DNA of 50,509 nt from Candidatus Poribacteria bacterium. Its GTDB lineage: Bacteria; Poribacteria; WGA-4E; WGA-3G. The notes below the pieces were generated by a model, which saw only the letters and a program-made list of their open reading frames with translations, was not told the DNA's origin and did no database searches. Shown here one piece after another: positions 1 to 8,738 of the stretch. The stretch is taken from NCBI GenBank assembly GCA_012270795.1, contig JAAXHO010000207.1:1-50509 (forward strand), read 5' to 3'. How positions within the stretch are numbered: position 1 is the stretch's first letter; each line of letters starts with the position of its first letter. The translations under genes were made by a program, and so were the position numbers.

Positions 1-113
1 CAATGGGTTTCAGCAGTCGGCTATCGCGTGATAGCGCGGATTTGGGTACAGAATCGCGGAGGGCGCGGTGTTTTTGAAACAATAGAACTTATTCTGGGTT
101 GTTATGTTCTCTG
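1..113. other. gene-free left edge with repeat fragment
   Basis: No convincing reading frame is visible. Around 35-62 the sequence GCGGATTTGGGTACAGAATC resembles segments at 5391-5406 and, reversed, at 31584-31612. This suggests a short dispersed repeat shared by three gene-free regions. Confidence 0.4.
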
Positions 114-245
114 TTGTCTGAACCAGGATTTGCAGGATTACCTCATCAAGGGTTTTTGATGTACTTTGATGTCAACTTTGGGAATAGAACCTGTTGAGGG
201 AAATCCTGAAAATCTATAAATCCTGAAAATCCTGGTTCAGACAAG
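114..245. repeat. palindromic MITE-like element, family A copy 1
   Basis: Terminal inverted repeats start TTGTCTGAACCAGGATTT on the left and end AAATCCTGGTTCAGACAAG on the right. The interior closely matches the copy at 49731-49862, while the copy at 16652-16807 shares the ends but has a different centre. A tail related to CTTTACACACC follows at about 290-300, as it does at the other copies. No transposase is encoded, so this is a non-autonomous element or other palindromic repeat. Confidence 0.8.
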
Positions 246-495
246 TGAAAATAACTTTACTCACAATTCATACCAAAAACTTTACACACCTTCGTGTTGG
301 GAAGAACGACACAAAGAAGAAATGTGCAAAAACTGAAAATTCATGACGTTACCAAATCAAATTCGCGTGTGTAAATCAACAAAAACAGTGAAAATTTGAA
401 AAAAGGACGATTTTTTTTCCAAAAAAGTTGCAATTTTTTGCAAACGAGGAAGTAAAACACACGTAATGTCTGGTAGTTGAGGATATTATGTGTGT
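246..495. other. gene-free AT-rich spacer
   Basis: No supported gene. It contains the family A tail ending near 300, and A/T runs around 405-445. It does not resemble the corresponding spacer 49884-50043 at the right end, so the two flanking repeats (family A element and promoter-leader) were not obviously copied as one uninterrupted block. Confidence 0.4.
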
Positions 496-936
496 TCTGA
501 GCAGCGGCAAACGCCCAGATCCGACACTTTTAGGTTAGTTGAATAGATTCCTGCGGAACACTGAATTTGTTAGTTGCATATTTTTATTGCGTTACTATGG
601 GGTGTGAACGTACAATAAAACGCACATCAACCCCGAAATGTTAACGTATCGTCCAATTACTTGAACACTACTGAAACGTCCGCATCCAGTTTGCGTCCTT
701 ACGACACAATCTGGAAAATTGTGCTACACATAAGGTTTCGTAGCTGGGTGCCCTTTCTTGTTATCGGCAACTTGACAGCTAAACCTCAGATGTGGTATAC
801 TTCAAACTAACAAAGGTTAATCTTACGGTTGTCCATAACCGCGTTGCTTGCTGGACGCAGCAGCATCGCAATGGATAAAATAGTACCCGACACAATGATC
901 ACGTGTCGTGAAACAATAAACTTCTAACTTTGCACA
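496..936 (+). repeat. long direct repeat (promoter-leader), copy 1
   Basis: About 440 bp beginning CTGAGCAGCGGCAAACGCC is repeated in the same orientation at 50044-50463, with scattered substitutions and a few short indels. Both copies contain a consensus sigma70 promoter and an untranslated leader, and both stop being alike just before the start codon. The left copy serves the GspC-like gene at 957. The right copy serves a gene whose first residues resemble the protein at 1536. This looks like duplication of an upstream regulatory region in a paralogous gene family. Confidence 0.85.
772..801 (+). promoter_or_regulatory. consensus sigma70 promoter
   Basis: TTGACA at 772-777 and TATACT at 796-801 are separated by 18 bp. 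Both boxes and the spacing are conserved in the right-hand copy (50298-50303 and 50322-50327). Transcription should start near 808, giving a leader of about 150 nt before the start codon at 957. Confidence 0.75.
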
Positions 937-956
937 AAGGGAAAGCAGGAATTGAC
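808..956 (+). promoter_or_regulatory. conserved structured 5' leader, possible cis-regulatory RNA
   Basis: The leader can fold into a hairpin around 842-872 (TGCTG, loop GACG, CAGCA, with a longer outer stem). A second hairpin near 889-909 pairs CGACAC with GTGTCG. In the right-hand copy the second stem is kept with a G-U pair (CGACAC with GTGTTG), while the first stem carries mismatches. I do not recognise a known riboswitch. The RNA role is inferred only from conservation between two copies. Confidence 0.35.
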
Positions 957-1517
957 ATGTCGCACTTAAAAAATATGCTCCCCCATCTGATATACGGTGT
1001 TATCGCTGTTTTGGTGGTCCTCGGTATTGAGACACTCGTTTATCGTCATATTCCTCAATGTAGTTCTCATCGGGATATAGTTTCTGTTGATGACTTACGT
1101 TCTGCAGCTACGGCGGTGTCGCCGCGTGAACATGTTTTTGAGCAAAAAGCATCTTCGCCGGTATCCGTTTCACAGGGGGAGGGTATCACTGCACCCTGGA
1201 TGACTTATGCGGAGCTGTCTGCGTTATACACAGATGCGTATTATCAAGTCATCATAGAGAACAATCTCTTTCGTCCGCTGCAAAGGCACTCAAGCGTCAA
1301 AATCAATCCATATCGTATGATAGGGAGCGTCACGAGAGAAGGGAAAACGGTTGCGTATCTCTTTGACACTTTCAAAAGACGGGTTCACCCTGTCACATTG
1401 GGTGAAAAGTTAGACAGATTTGTTGTGGATACTATCACCAGCAAAAGTGTAACGCTTCGCGACACAAAAGAGGATGTTCTGACAAAGTTAGAACTGGATT
1501 CTATTTTTCTTAAATAA
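957..1517 (+). CDS. GspC/PilP-like inner-membrane protein
   Basis: Predicted 186-residue protein with a short cytoplasmic N-terminus, one membrane segment at about residues 9-29 and a soluble C-terminal domain. The region from about residue 98 (ENNLFRPL, then a beta-rich stretch ending near GEKLDRFVVDTI and SVTL) resembles the HR domain of type II secretion GspC and the pilus protein PilP. In those systems it links inner-membrane components to the secretin. I chose ATG 957 over an in-frame TTG at 930 because AGGA lies six bases upstream. It is first of three genes in a row (gaps 18 and 27 bp) behind the promoter at 772. No secretin or other T2SS component is nearby, so a secretion role is inference. 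Confidence 0.55.
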   Translation: MSHLKNMLPHLIYGVIAVLVVLGIETLVYRHIPQCSSHRDIVSVDDLRSAATAVSPREHVFEQKASSPVSVSQGEGITAPWMTYAELSALYTDAYYQVIIENNLFRPLQRHSSVKINPYRMIGSVTREGKTVAYLFDTFKRRVHPVTLGEKLDRFVVDTITSKSVTLRDTKEDVLTKLELDSIFLK

Positions 1518-1535
1518 AAGAAAGGAGATTTTTCA

Positions 1536-2852
1536 ATGAAAAAGCAAAAGTTTTATTGGGCACTGGGTGTGTTTGTGATGTTCTTGATTATTTGGTTCTG
1601 TTACAGGGGCGGACAACTCGCTTTAGACCCTGAACAAACAGCGGAAGGTCCGGCGGGGACAGAACAAGTTGATGTTCAACCTACCCTGAAAGCCCCGCCA
1701 CCGGGGGAGACCTTTGCGACGGGTCATTGGGAAGGAGATGAGTGGCGGAGGACTGCCCCGCCGGAACCTGCCACCGTGATGCATGAGGGCAAAGCGATGA
1801 CCTTAGCGGAGCTCTATAGGTCTGCTCATCTGGGAACTAAGCCCTGGGCAGAGAAAGTCCCCATCTTCAACCGTATTATTGCGGAAGCCCCCTATTCAGA
1901 AGAGGCATATTACGCCCGAAGAGATCTCGCAGAGCATGATGAAAACGGAGAAACAATTTGGGACGATGCGGTGCTCTTTGAGCGTCTCCAACCGTTGGTG
2001 GCGTATCATCCGAATTACCCACGCTTGCTCAAACTTTTATTGCAGAAGGGCTGGGATATCTATCCTGAAGCGGCGATCCATTACGGGAAAGAGGCACTCA
2101 AGTATGTAGATATGTACCCCATAGGCAGGGGGCATGGTGCGTTCCCGGAAGATATTCATGACAATCTTGGCGATGCATATCAGCAGATTGGTGATTACAG
2201 CAGTGCCTTGGCACATCATCAGAAAGCCCTTGAGTTGATACGGGCGTATCCTGGAAGAACACGGACTCTGGACTATGCGGAATTAGTCCAGAGGTCTATA
2301 GATGCGATTCTTTCGGGGAACCCCCATCACGGTCCGCTGGCTCAAGAGGAGGATTCAGAGGATGTTGACAGTGTGCCTGTTGTGGACCCTGTTGGTTCTG
2401 AGGCGGTCTCTGCCCCGCGACCCCTACCGAGTATTGAACCGGGGGCTCCGCTTTCGGATGTGCTTGAGGATGAGGATGATGTTTCGGGTGAATCGCCAAA
2501 CGATGGCGTGGATCCTCGTGCTGTTGCGAGGCAACAGGCACAACAAAGATATGAACAAGTAAAACAAAAGGCTCAACAAGAGCAACAGCGATTTGAGAGT
2601 TTTATGAAGCAGCTGCATCAGATCGCGACAATAAAAACGGAAGCAGATTTTGAAAAGTTTTTGATGCAAGAGTTGGTCAACCAGCTGCGGGCTCCGGACA
2701 CCGCACAAGACAAAAAGCCTTCGGTGAGTGCGGATCGGATGCGGCGTGCCGCACAAATTTTTAGAAAATCTAAGACACCGGCTGAAGGGATGAAGGCACT
2801 TCAGGAAGTAGACCCGGACTTAGCAAACACACTCCATCGGCTTTGCCGGTGA
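1536..2852 (+). CDS. membrane-anchored TPR protein
   Basis: A 438-residue protein preceded by a strong ribosome-binding site (AAAGGAGA). Residues about 6-24 form an uncleaved-looking membrane anchor. A linker rich in Pro, Gly and acidic residues follows. Residues about 85-260 are helical with at least one clear TPR unit (DNLGDAYQQIGDYSSALAHH). Then come an acidic low-complexity stretch, a Gln-rich coiled-coil segment near 325-365 and a helical tail. The function is not recognised; TPR and coiled-coil segments suggest a scaffold for the flanking genes. The partial gene at 50482 encodes MSKTLYWAL, similar to this N-terminus (MKKQKFYWAL), so it belongs to a small paralogous family. Confidence 0.75.
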   Translation: MKKQKFYWALGVFVMFLIIWFCYRGGQLALDPEQTAEGPAGTEQVDVQPTLKAPPPGETFATGHWEGDEWRRTAPPEPATVMHEGKAMTLAELYRSAHLGTKPWAEKVPIFNRIIAEAPYSEEAYYARRDLAEHDENGETIWDDAVLFERLQPLVAYHPNYPRLLKLLLQKGWDIYPEAAIHYGKEALKYVDMYPIGRGHGAFPEDIHDNLGDAYQQIGDYSSALAHHQKALELIRAYPGRTRTLDYAELVQRSIDAILSGNPHHGPLAQEEDSEDVDSVPVVDPVGSEAVSAPRPLPSIEPGAPLSDVLEDEDDVSGESPNDGVDPRAVARQQAQQRYEQVKQKAQQEQQRFESFMKQLHQIATIKTEADFEKFLMQELVNQLRAPDTAQDKKPSVSADRMRRAAQIFRKSKTPAEGMKALQEVDPDLANTLHRLCR

Positions 2853-2879
2853 ATTTAATTTAAAAAAGGAGTATTTCTT

Positions 2880-5219
2880 ATGAAAAAGGGTTTTATATTT
2901 TTCACAATCACATTACTTGTTTGTTATTTGTGTTTTCCGTATCTCTGTGCGGAGGCAGGTGTTACTGCGACGGTTACCCCGAAGTTTGACGAGGACGATT
3001 TACCGCAAGGGTTTCCCCATTCCACATTTGATTTTGATGTGGATATAAAGATAACGGGTGCGACGCAGTATCACACGATAACGGTGGAGCTGACCTCCTC
3101 TAAGTTTCAAGGCATCGCTGCGAATACGAAGACATCTGATTTTGTAGACATTGATGAGAATGCGGAGGCATCTCTTGAGACCGATCTCTATTTTGATGCG
3201 ATGGATAATAGTAGTTGGACAGTGTCTCCGGATGAAATGACCCTCACTTATGTGTATAGCTCTGTGAATACGACGATTCCGACTTTGATCAAAGTGGGGT
3301 GTCGGGACTGGGCTGCCAATGGGCACATCCACGTCACTGTCTCAGGAACGACCATAGACATCACTGAACGGATCCCGACCGATGTGAACGATAACAATAT
3401 CGCAGACGGTTGGGAAAAGAAATACGGTATCTATGTAGCGGATGTTGCCAAGGCACAAGCCAAAGCAAAAGCGGACGATGAAATGGGCCCTTATAAGGCG
3501 GATGCTGAGGGCAACGCGGGGAACATCAACAACCACGATGGCGATGGCTGGACTGTTTATGATGAATATCGTGGGCTCTATATCAGTGCAGATGCAAAAG
3601 GTAAGCCTGCCATAACCGGATACATACGTCTGAACCCTCGGAAAAAAGAGGTGATGTACACTTTGCATGAAAGTATGACGGACTATGGGTTGGGCAGTCT
3701 CCCGATGGAAGCTTATGGGTTGGGCAGCGACTTAGAAACGCAGGTCCACAACTTTACAAATGTAGACAGTGCGCTGTTCCAGCTGTCGGGGCATGATCCA
3801 TTCACGGAGGTGTATACGTATGATGAGACGGGTCGTACGGCCACTCCTAAAGGGGATTTAAATGATCTTGTGGGTAGAGTGAACTGGAACTCGAATCCTG
3901 GGGGATCGGCGACGCAGGTGCCTGAGGCCAAAAGCGTGTGGGCACTCCGAATTAAGGCAGAAATAGATCGGAAGTTATCTGAAGCCTGGACAGATCGGCA
4001 TGGAGAGATGGCGATTGTGGCCCCTTCTAAGTGGTCGTTAGCCAAAATCTACACCAAAAATATAGAAAATGACATTAATGCTCATTGGGATAGGTTTGAA
4101 AGGAAAAAATATTTTACTAAGAAGGCGAAAGAAAATGCGGGGGGACACAAAGCCGATGCAATAAAAGTGTTGACTGAGTTCACGATTAGTCATGAAGTTG
4201 TGCATGGTCTGGGCGTGAACCACTGTCAGCATATCAACTGTATTATGACAGAATTAGAAGGAGGGATGGAGCATAATTTTGATAGTAAAGGGGGATATTA
4301 TCAAGTCCAGATGGTAGCGAATCCGGAACCGAAACCTGCTGATCCCAAGAAGGCCCGCAAGTGGAAAAAGTATATTTATGACAGGGATGCGAATGGCAGG
4401 GTGATTGATTTACGGACTCCTTATTTAAGTCCGGACCATTGGCAGCATTTGGATGTGACGTACGACTCTGCGACGCCAGCTGTCAGCAATGTCACTGCGG
4501 TGACGATTGGGTTCTATGATGCGGATGATGATGACGATGCGGATGATGATCAGGCTGCTGCGCCGACGACCCCGACGACTCTGACGGTGACGCTTGCCTC
4601 CTCTGATGGTGTTTATACTGCGTCTGCGGGCGATCTCCACACGGCGCAGGCGACGGCATCGGATGTTTATTATGGTGTGAGTTGGTTTGTTGCTGATCCG
4701 GGGACGACGGGGCGTGGTGCGTCTGTAGAGTATGATGTTGGCGATGGCACTGCGACAACCGCTTCGCTGGACTACACCTTTCCAAGCGGTGTCTCTGGGG
4801 ATTATAGGATCACTGCGGTTGCGTATAAATGGTCTAATTCGGCTGTGTGGGATGAGGCAAGTTATACCGTCACGGTCTCTTTACCGAGCAGTAGCACATC
4901 GACAGAAGCATCCACAAGCACTCGAGGCACCCTCGGCAGTAGCACAACGACAACCGTTTCAGCGGGAAACACGGCTTGGATAGAGTACATGACACAGGAC
5001 GGCACCTGCTATAACACGATAATCTGGTATGTCACGCCACCGGGTGCAAGTGAAACTTATGGAGCTCACATTTATGGGTATGGTTGTGTTAACCAAGCGC
5101 AGTTTAGTTACGACATACCCAGCGATGCGACAGCTGGGACGTGGACATTCAGATTGGATATATCTCTATATCCGGACGGTGAGTATGAAGATACATTTAC
5201 CATCACCGTGACAGACTGA
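2880..5219 (+). CDS. secreted metzincin-type zinc metalloprotease with C-terminal Ig-like domains
   Basis: A 779-residue secreted protein. It starts with a signal peptide (KKGFIFFTITLLVCYLCFPY, cleavage near residue 25). A beta-sandwich follows, then calcium-binding thrombospondin-3-like segments near residues 165-235 (DVNDNNIADGWEKKYG; NNHDGDGW). The zinc motif HEVVHGLGVNH at residues 438-448 fits the metzincin pattern HExxHxxGxxH, with E439 as predicted general base. NCIMTELEGG shortly after could supply the Met-turn. An Asp-rich linker near 543-560 leads to two C-terminal Ig-like domains. Substrate and cellular target are unknown. It is third in the operon and is followed by a terminator hairpin. 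Base composition is richer in GC than most of the window. Confidence 0.85.
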   Translation: MKKGFIFFTITLLVCYLCFPYLCAEAGVTATVTPKFDEDDLPQGFPHSTFDFDVDIKITGATQYHTITVELTSSKFQGIAANTKTSDFVDIDENAEASLETDLYFDAMDNSSWTVSPDEMTLTYVYSSVNTTIPTLIKVGCRDWAANGHIHVTVSGTTIDITERIPTDVNDNNIADGWEKKYGIYVADVAKAQAKAKADDEMGPYKADAEGNAGNINNHDGDGWTVYDEYRGLYISADAKGKPAITGYIRLNPRKKEVMYTLHESMTDYGLGSLPMEAYGLGSDLETQVHNFTNVDSALFQLSGHDPFTEVYTYDETGRTATPKGDLNDLVGRVNWNSNPGGSATQVPEAKSVWALRIKAEIDRKLSEAWTDRHGEMAIVAPSKWSLAKIYTKNIENDINAHWDRFERKKYFTKKAKENAGGHKADAIKVLTEFTISHEVVHGLGVNHCQHINCIMTELEGGMEHNFDSKGGYYQVQMVANPEPKPADPKKARKWKKYIYDRDANGRVIDLRTPYLSPDHWQHLDVTYDSATPAVSNVTAVTIGFYDADDDDDADDDQAAAPTTPTTLTVTLASSDGVYTASAGDLHTAQATASDVYYGVSWFVADPGTTGRGASVEYDVGDGTATTASLDYTFPSGVSGDYRITAVAYKWSNSAVWDEASYTVTVSLPSSSTSTEASTSTRGTLGSSTTTTVSAGNTAWIEYMTQDGTCYNTIIWYVTPPGASETYGAHIYGYGCVNQAQFSYDIPSDATAGTWTFRLDISLYPDGEYEDTFTITVTD

Positions 5220-5238
5220 CAAAACAAGCACTTCGGAC

Positions 5239-5274
5239 AGGCAGGTATCTGTTTTGGGTATCTGCCTATTTTAT
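5239..5274 (+). terminator. rho-independent terminator of the left operon
   Basis: AGGCAG (5239-5244) pairs with CTGCCT (5262-5267), with possible extra pairs inside, and is followed by ATTTTATTTTATT. It lies 20 bp after the metalloprotease stop codon. Confidence 0.7.
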
Positions 5275-5596
5275 TTTATTCCTTTGTCCCCCAATTTGCA
5301 TGCCATACGCGCATGTGATGGCGTGGGAAGATGGAGTCCTCTGATAAGGGGGACTCATGAAAAATACAGAGGCATTCAATTGTCGGGTTTGCGGATTTGG
5401 GTTCGGAATCTCGGAATTTGCGAAATCCGCGATTCCGCACACAAAAGGTAACAAAAACTTTACACACCGCATCATTCGGGTCAATATCATCAGTAAAGAA
5501 AGTGTTGCATAATTAGCAAACTATAGTATAAAATAGCAAACTATAGTATAAAATTACTTTTCACATATTTTATCAATGTTCACTTAGGAAAAGTCG
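5275..5596. other. gene-free region with solitary repeat ends and tandem 20-mers
   Basis: No supported gene. It holds a solitary terminal repeat of family C (CAGAGGCATTCAATTGTC, 5367-5384), a partly palindromic GC-richer segment (5391-5436) and a solitary family A tail (AACAAAAACTTTACACACC, 5450-5468). Two perfect tandem copies of TAGCAAACTATAGTATAAAA follow at 5514-5533 and 5534-5553, upstream of the PhyH gene. The mixture of ends from two families suggests nested insertion and decay. Confidence 0.6.
5514..5553 (+). repeat. 20-bp tandem repeat ahead of the PhyH gene
   Basis: TAGCAAACTATAGTATAAAA occurs twice head to tail, ending 43 bp before the start codon at 5597. Each unit contains a TATAGT or TATAAA-like hexamer. 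It could be a doubled -10 region or operator, or simple slippage. Confidence 0.6.
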
Positions 5597-6445
5597 ATGG
5601 ATCCACTTTGCTTAGAACACTGTTTGACCGAATCGGAAAAACAGCAATTTGAAGAAGATGGTTCCTTTGTCGTTGAAGATGCTGTACCTCAGAAGATAGT
5701 TGAGAAGTTGATCGTTGCATTTGATCGGGTCGGTGCGGAACATTTGGGTAAAGACAAACTTCCCCCTGATGCAAAGTTCAACATTCTTGACTTCGTTGGC
5801 AAGGGTGATGTCTTTATTGAGATGCTGGATTGGCACACCACGTTTCCAAAAGTTTGGGGTATTTTGGGTTGGAATATCAAACTCTATCACTCACACTTGA
5901 TTGCACTACCGCCGCTGCCACTTGAAGAACGTAAGAAACAACGTCGTCTGGGTTGGCACCAAGACAGCGGAAGGCTAAACATTGAATTGGAAGGGGAACC
6001 GCGCCCGCGTGTTTCGCTGAAGGTTGCTTATTTTCTGACGGATACATCAGTTCCGGGACGTGGTAATTTCCATGTGATTCCGGGCAGTCAGAAATTCAAC
6101 AAGGTAAAGATGCCAGAGGATGACAAGACTAACCCAGATAACGCGACCCCTGTGTTTGCGAAACCTGGAACCGCGGTGTTTTTTGATCGTAGGTTGTGGC
6201 ATGCAGTGGGACGCAACACATCTGACATCACACGTAAGGTGATTTTTTACGGATATAGTTATCGTTGGCTGCAACCGCGAGACGACATGACGGTGGAACA
6301 CTATATGGAAAAATCTGACCCAATTCGTCAGCAGATTTTAGGCAAAAGCACTGGGGGTATGGGGTATACGTCTCCCAGAGATGCGGACGTACCGCTTCGG
6401 GATTGGATTCAGGAAAATCTGGGGTCTGAAGCGGTTGCGCGGTAA
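5597..6445 (+). CDS. phytanoyl-CoA dioxygenase (PhyH) family protein
   Basis: A 282-residue predicted Fe(II)/2-oxoglutarate-dependent oxygenase. The jelly-roll metal triad is visible as H121 and D123 in LGWHQDSGR and H202 in RRLWHAVG. R213 (TSDITRK) is placed to bind 2-oxoglutarate. The N-terminal FEEDGSFVVEDAV is typical of the family, and the length is normal. The substrate cannot be deduced: family members hydroxylate acyl-CoAs, small metabolites or natural products. AGGA lies about eight bases before the ATG. The gene converges on the dehydratase gene at 6495. Confidence 0.9.
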   Translation: MDPLCLEHCLTESEKQQFEEDGSFVVEDAVPQKIVEKLIVAFDRVGAEHLGKDKLPPDAKFNILDFVGKGDVFIEMLDWHTTFPKVWGILGWNIKLYHSHLIALPPLPLEERKKQRRLGWHQDSGRLNIELEGEPRPRVSLKVAYFLTDTSVPGRGNFHVIPGSQKFNKVKMPEDDKTNPDNATPVFAKPGTAVFFDRRLWHAVGRNTSDITRKVIFYGYSYRWLQPRDDMTVEHYMEKSDPIRQQILGKSTGGMGYTSPRDADVPLRDWIQENLGSEAVAR

Positions 6446-6494
6446 TAGACATAAGGGTTGGAACAACGTCTGAGTCTCAGAAATATTGCTTTTC

Positions 6495-7682
6495 TTACCA
6501 ATCCCCTCGTCGGTTACTCCAGAGATGTGCTTTGACGACATCCTCGTTTAGGTCTGTCCCCCATCCTGGGTGTGTGGGGATTTTCATATATCCATCAACA
6601 ATCTCTGGCGTATGTGTTGTCAAATCGTCTTTCCAGGGCACATCGTCAATATCCACTTCCATGATGCGTATATTCGGTAGCACAGCACAGAGACTTGCAC
6701 TCATAAAAGTTGCAAGATGGCTATAATAGTTGTGTGGTGCGACATTGAATTGGTAAACATCTGCGAAATCTCCGATCTTCTTAGACTGCGAAAACCCGTT
6801 CCACGGCACATCTATCATAAACACATCTGCAGCTCGTGCTTCAAAGTAGGGGAGATATTCACGCATATAGTATAGGTTTTCACCTGTGCATATCTTCGTT
6901 GTCGTGGAATCTTTGATTTGACGTATTGCATGATGGTCATACATATCAATCTCTAACCAGAGCAGATCGTAAGGTTCTAACACCTTTGCGATACGCATGC
7001 ACGCTTCAGGTTTAAAGTTGAAGTTCAAGTCAAGGTTGAGTCCTACATTAGGTCCGATTGCATCTCTAAAAGTACCGATGAGTGTATCAATGTGGCGTAA
7101 AAGTTCAGGGGTTACATTTCCATCGGTGGAGCCAAGTCCACCACCGAAACCGCTAAAATACACAGCAGCAGGTTCACCCGGTATGACTATATTCGTTTTT
7201 AGTGCAGTGAACCCTTTTCCAACCACTTCATGTCCTAACGTTGCGATGTCGTTCATAGTTCTTAACGGTGGCACACCAATCAGTTCATAATTATTGACAC
7301 GAGATGTGCCGCAGTGCGACCAGTAGACTCGTACACTTTCCCGAGTCGGACCGCCAAAGAGTTCCACAACGGAGATTCCCAATGCCTTCGCTTTGATGTC
7401 AACCAGCGCGCATTCAATACCAGCGATTGCCTTTGCAGCGATACCACCCGGGCTCTGCCGTGAACCGCGAAGCATATCCCAAAAACGCATCTCGTAAGCA
7501 CGTGGGTCGAGGCCAATGAGCAAAGGTGTCAAATCTCTGATAGTTCCCGTAACACCATGAGGGTTTCTTCCATCGCTACATTCACCGTAACCAGTAACGC
7601 CCTCGTCTGTCTCCACTTTTACAAAAATCCAGGGTCGCCAACCACCATCCACAATAAAGGTATCAATGTTTGTAATCTTCAT
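6495..7682 (-). CDS. mandelate racemase/muconate lactonizing family (sugar-acid dehydratase-like)
   Basis: A 395-residue enolase-superfamily enzyme. The Mg2+ ligands are spaced as expected along the barrel: D218 (NLDLNF), E244 (WLEIDM) and E268 (CTGENLYY), with a likely catalytic H317 (APHNYYSHL). An N-terminal capping domain opens with MKITNIDTFIVDGG. The overall pattern is closest to galactonate dehydratase and RspA-like members, which dehydrate acid sugars to 2-keto-3-deoxy acids. The substrate is uncertain. It lies 25 bp downstream of the Gfo/Idh/MocA gene on the same strand, which fits sugar catabolism. Confidence 0.88.
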   Translation of the reverse strand: MKITNIDTFIVDGGWRPWIFVKVETDEGVTGYGECSDGRNPHGVTGTIRDLTPLLIGLDPRAYEMRFWDMLRGSRQSPGGIAAKAIAGIECALVDIKAKALGISVVELFGGPTRESVRVYWSHCGTSRVNNYELIGVPPLRTMNDIATLGHEVVGKGFTALKTNIVIPGEPAAVYFSGFGGGLGSTDGNVTPELLRHIDTLIGTFRDAIGPNVGLNLDLNFNFKPEACMRIAKVLEPYDLLWLEIDMYDHHAIRQIKDSTTTKICTGENLYYMREYLPYFEARAADVFMIDVPWNGFSQSKKIGDFADVYQFNVAPHNYYSHLATFMSASLCAVLPNIRIMEVDIDDVPWKDDLTTHTPEIVDGYMKIPTHPGWGTDLNEDVVKAHLWSNRRGDW

Positions 7683-7707
7683 AAGATGCCTTAAAATGAT
7701 TTTTAGA

Positions 7708-8700
7708 TTATAATTTTACTACCCTACCTTGCTGTGCTGATTCACGCAAGGCATCACAAACGCGCATCGTGTTCACGGCTACTTCAGCCCATTCTGGTTC
7801 AAGTTTATTAGATTGCACAATCCCTGAGAACCGTTCAATCATATTGACTTCCTGAATGCAAGTTCCCGTTTCGTGTTTAACGTTTCCTGGTCCATGTATC
7901 CAGAACCGTGCGGATTCTTCCGATGTAGGTACTGTGAAATCATCGCAAACTAAGGATGCCTTTGTGCCTGCGACTTCAAACCATTTTCGCAATCCTGTAT
8001 CAAATCCACAATCAAAAGTTGCAATGCGGTCATTTTCGAACCAAAGGATACCAGCAAAGTTGAAATCCACACCGACCTTGTAGCGTGCAGTTGCAAAAAC
8101 CTTCGTTGGCATCTCCTCATAAGCCCACAGGATTGCACGTACACAGTAATAGCCAAGATCGCCGAGGCTCCCTCCCCCCAATTCTGGTTTAGCACGGATG
8201 TTATCTGTTGGAATTGTGTTCCAGTTGAATGTAAAAGCGGCTGTGACTCGGCGCAATTCTCCTAAGTTTTTAATTTCTTTCTTCATCATCTCTGTTCTAT
8301 CGTGATGCACCCACATGACTCCATCCATCAGTTGCACGCCATTTTGTTGACAAGCATTTATCATAATCGTAGCTTCGTCGGAATCAGCAGAGAGTGGCTT
8401 CTCACAAAGCACATGTTTACCGTTTTCTGCTGCTTTAATTGTCCATTCAGCATGCATTGATGGGGGTAAAGGAATGTAAATAGCATCTAATGAAGCGTCA
8501 GAGAGGAGATCATCATAGGTGCCATAAGCGATTGGCACATTTTGTTTTTTTGCCCATGCATTTGCACGTTCTTCAGTGCGACTTGCTATCGCGACTAATT
8601 CTGCATTATGGGCGAGATTAATTGCGCGTGCAATTTTTGATGCAATACTTGCGGTGCTGAGTATTCCCCAGCGAACGGGGTTGTTAGTATCTGTGTTCAT
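7708..8700 (-). CDS. Gfo/Idh/MocA family oxidoreductase
   Basis: NAD(P)-dependent oxidoreductase of about 330 residues. The Rossmann domain opens with VRWGILSTASIASKIARAI. HVLCEKPL is the family's EKP motif, where Lys is catalytic, and an alpha/beta C-terminal domain follows. I start at the ATG at 8700 because homology begins a few residues later. An in-frame ATG at 8730 would add ten residues, and neither start has a good ribosome-binding site. Members oxidise or reduce sugars, inositols and related polyols; the substrate here is unknown. It sits between the dehydratase and the repeat protein on the same strand. Confidence 0.88.
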   Translation of the reverse strand: MNTDTNNPVRWGILSTASIASKIARAINLAHNAELVAIASRTEERANAWAKKQNVPIAYGTYDDLLSDASLDAIYIPLPPSMHAEWTIKAAENGKHVLCEKPLSADSDEATIMINACQQNGVQLMDGVMWVHHDRTEMMKKEIKNLGELRRVTAAFTFNWNTIPTDNIRAKPELGGGSLGDLGYYCVRAILWAYEEMPTKVFATARYKVGVDFNFAGILWFENDRIATFDCGFDTGLRKWFEVAGTKASLVCDDFTVPTSEESARFWIHGPGNVKHETGTCIQEVNMIERFSGIVQSNKLEPEWAEVAVNTMRVCDALRESAQQGRVVKL

Positions 8701-8738
8701 ATTGCTTCGTAATACATGAAAAAATATCATACTTTGAT

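Noticed and set aside
482-700. Known riboswitch (for example cyclic di-GMP class) in the repeat upstream of the promoter
   Set aside because: The segment lies upstream of the likely transcription start, and I could not match a consensus core.
1879-2562. Alternative frames inside the TPR gene
   Set aside because: They are shadows of a well-supported gene with its own ribosome-binding site and paralogue.
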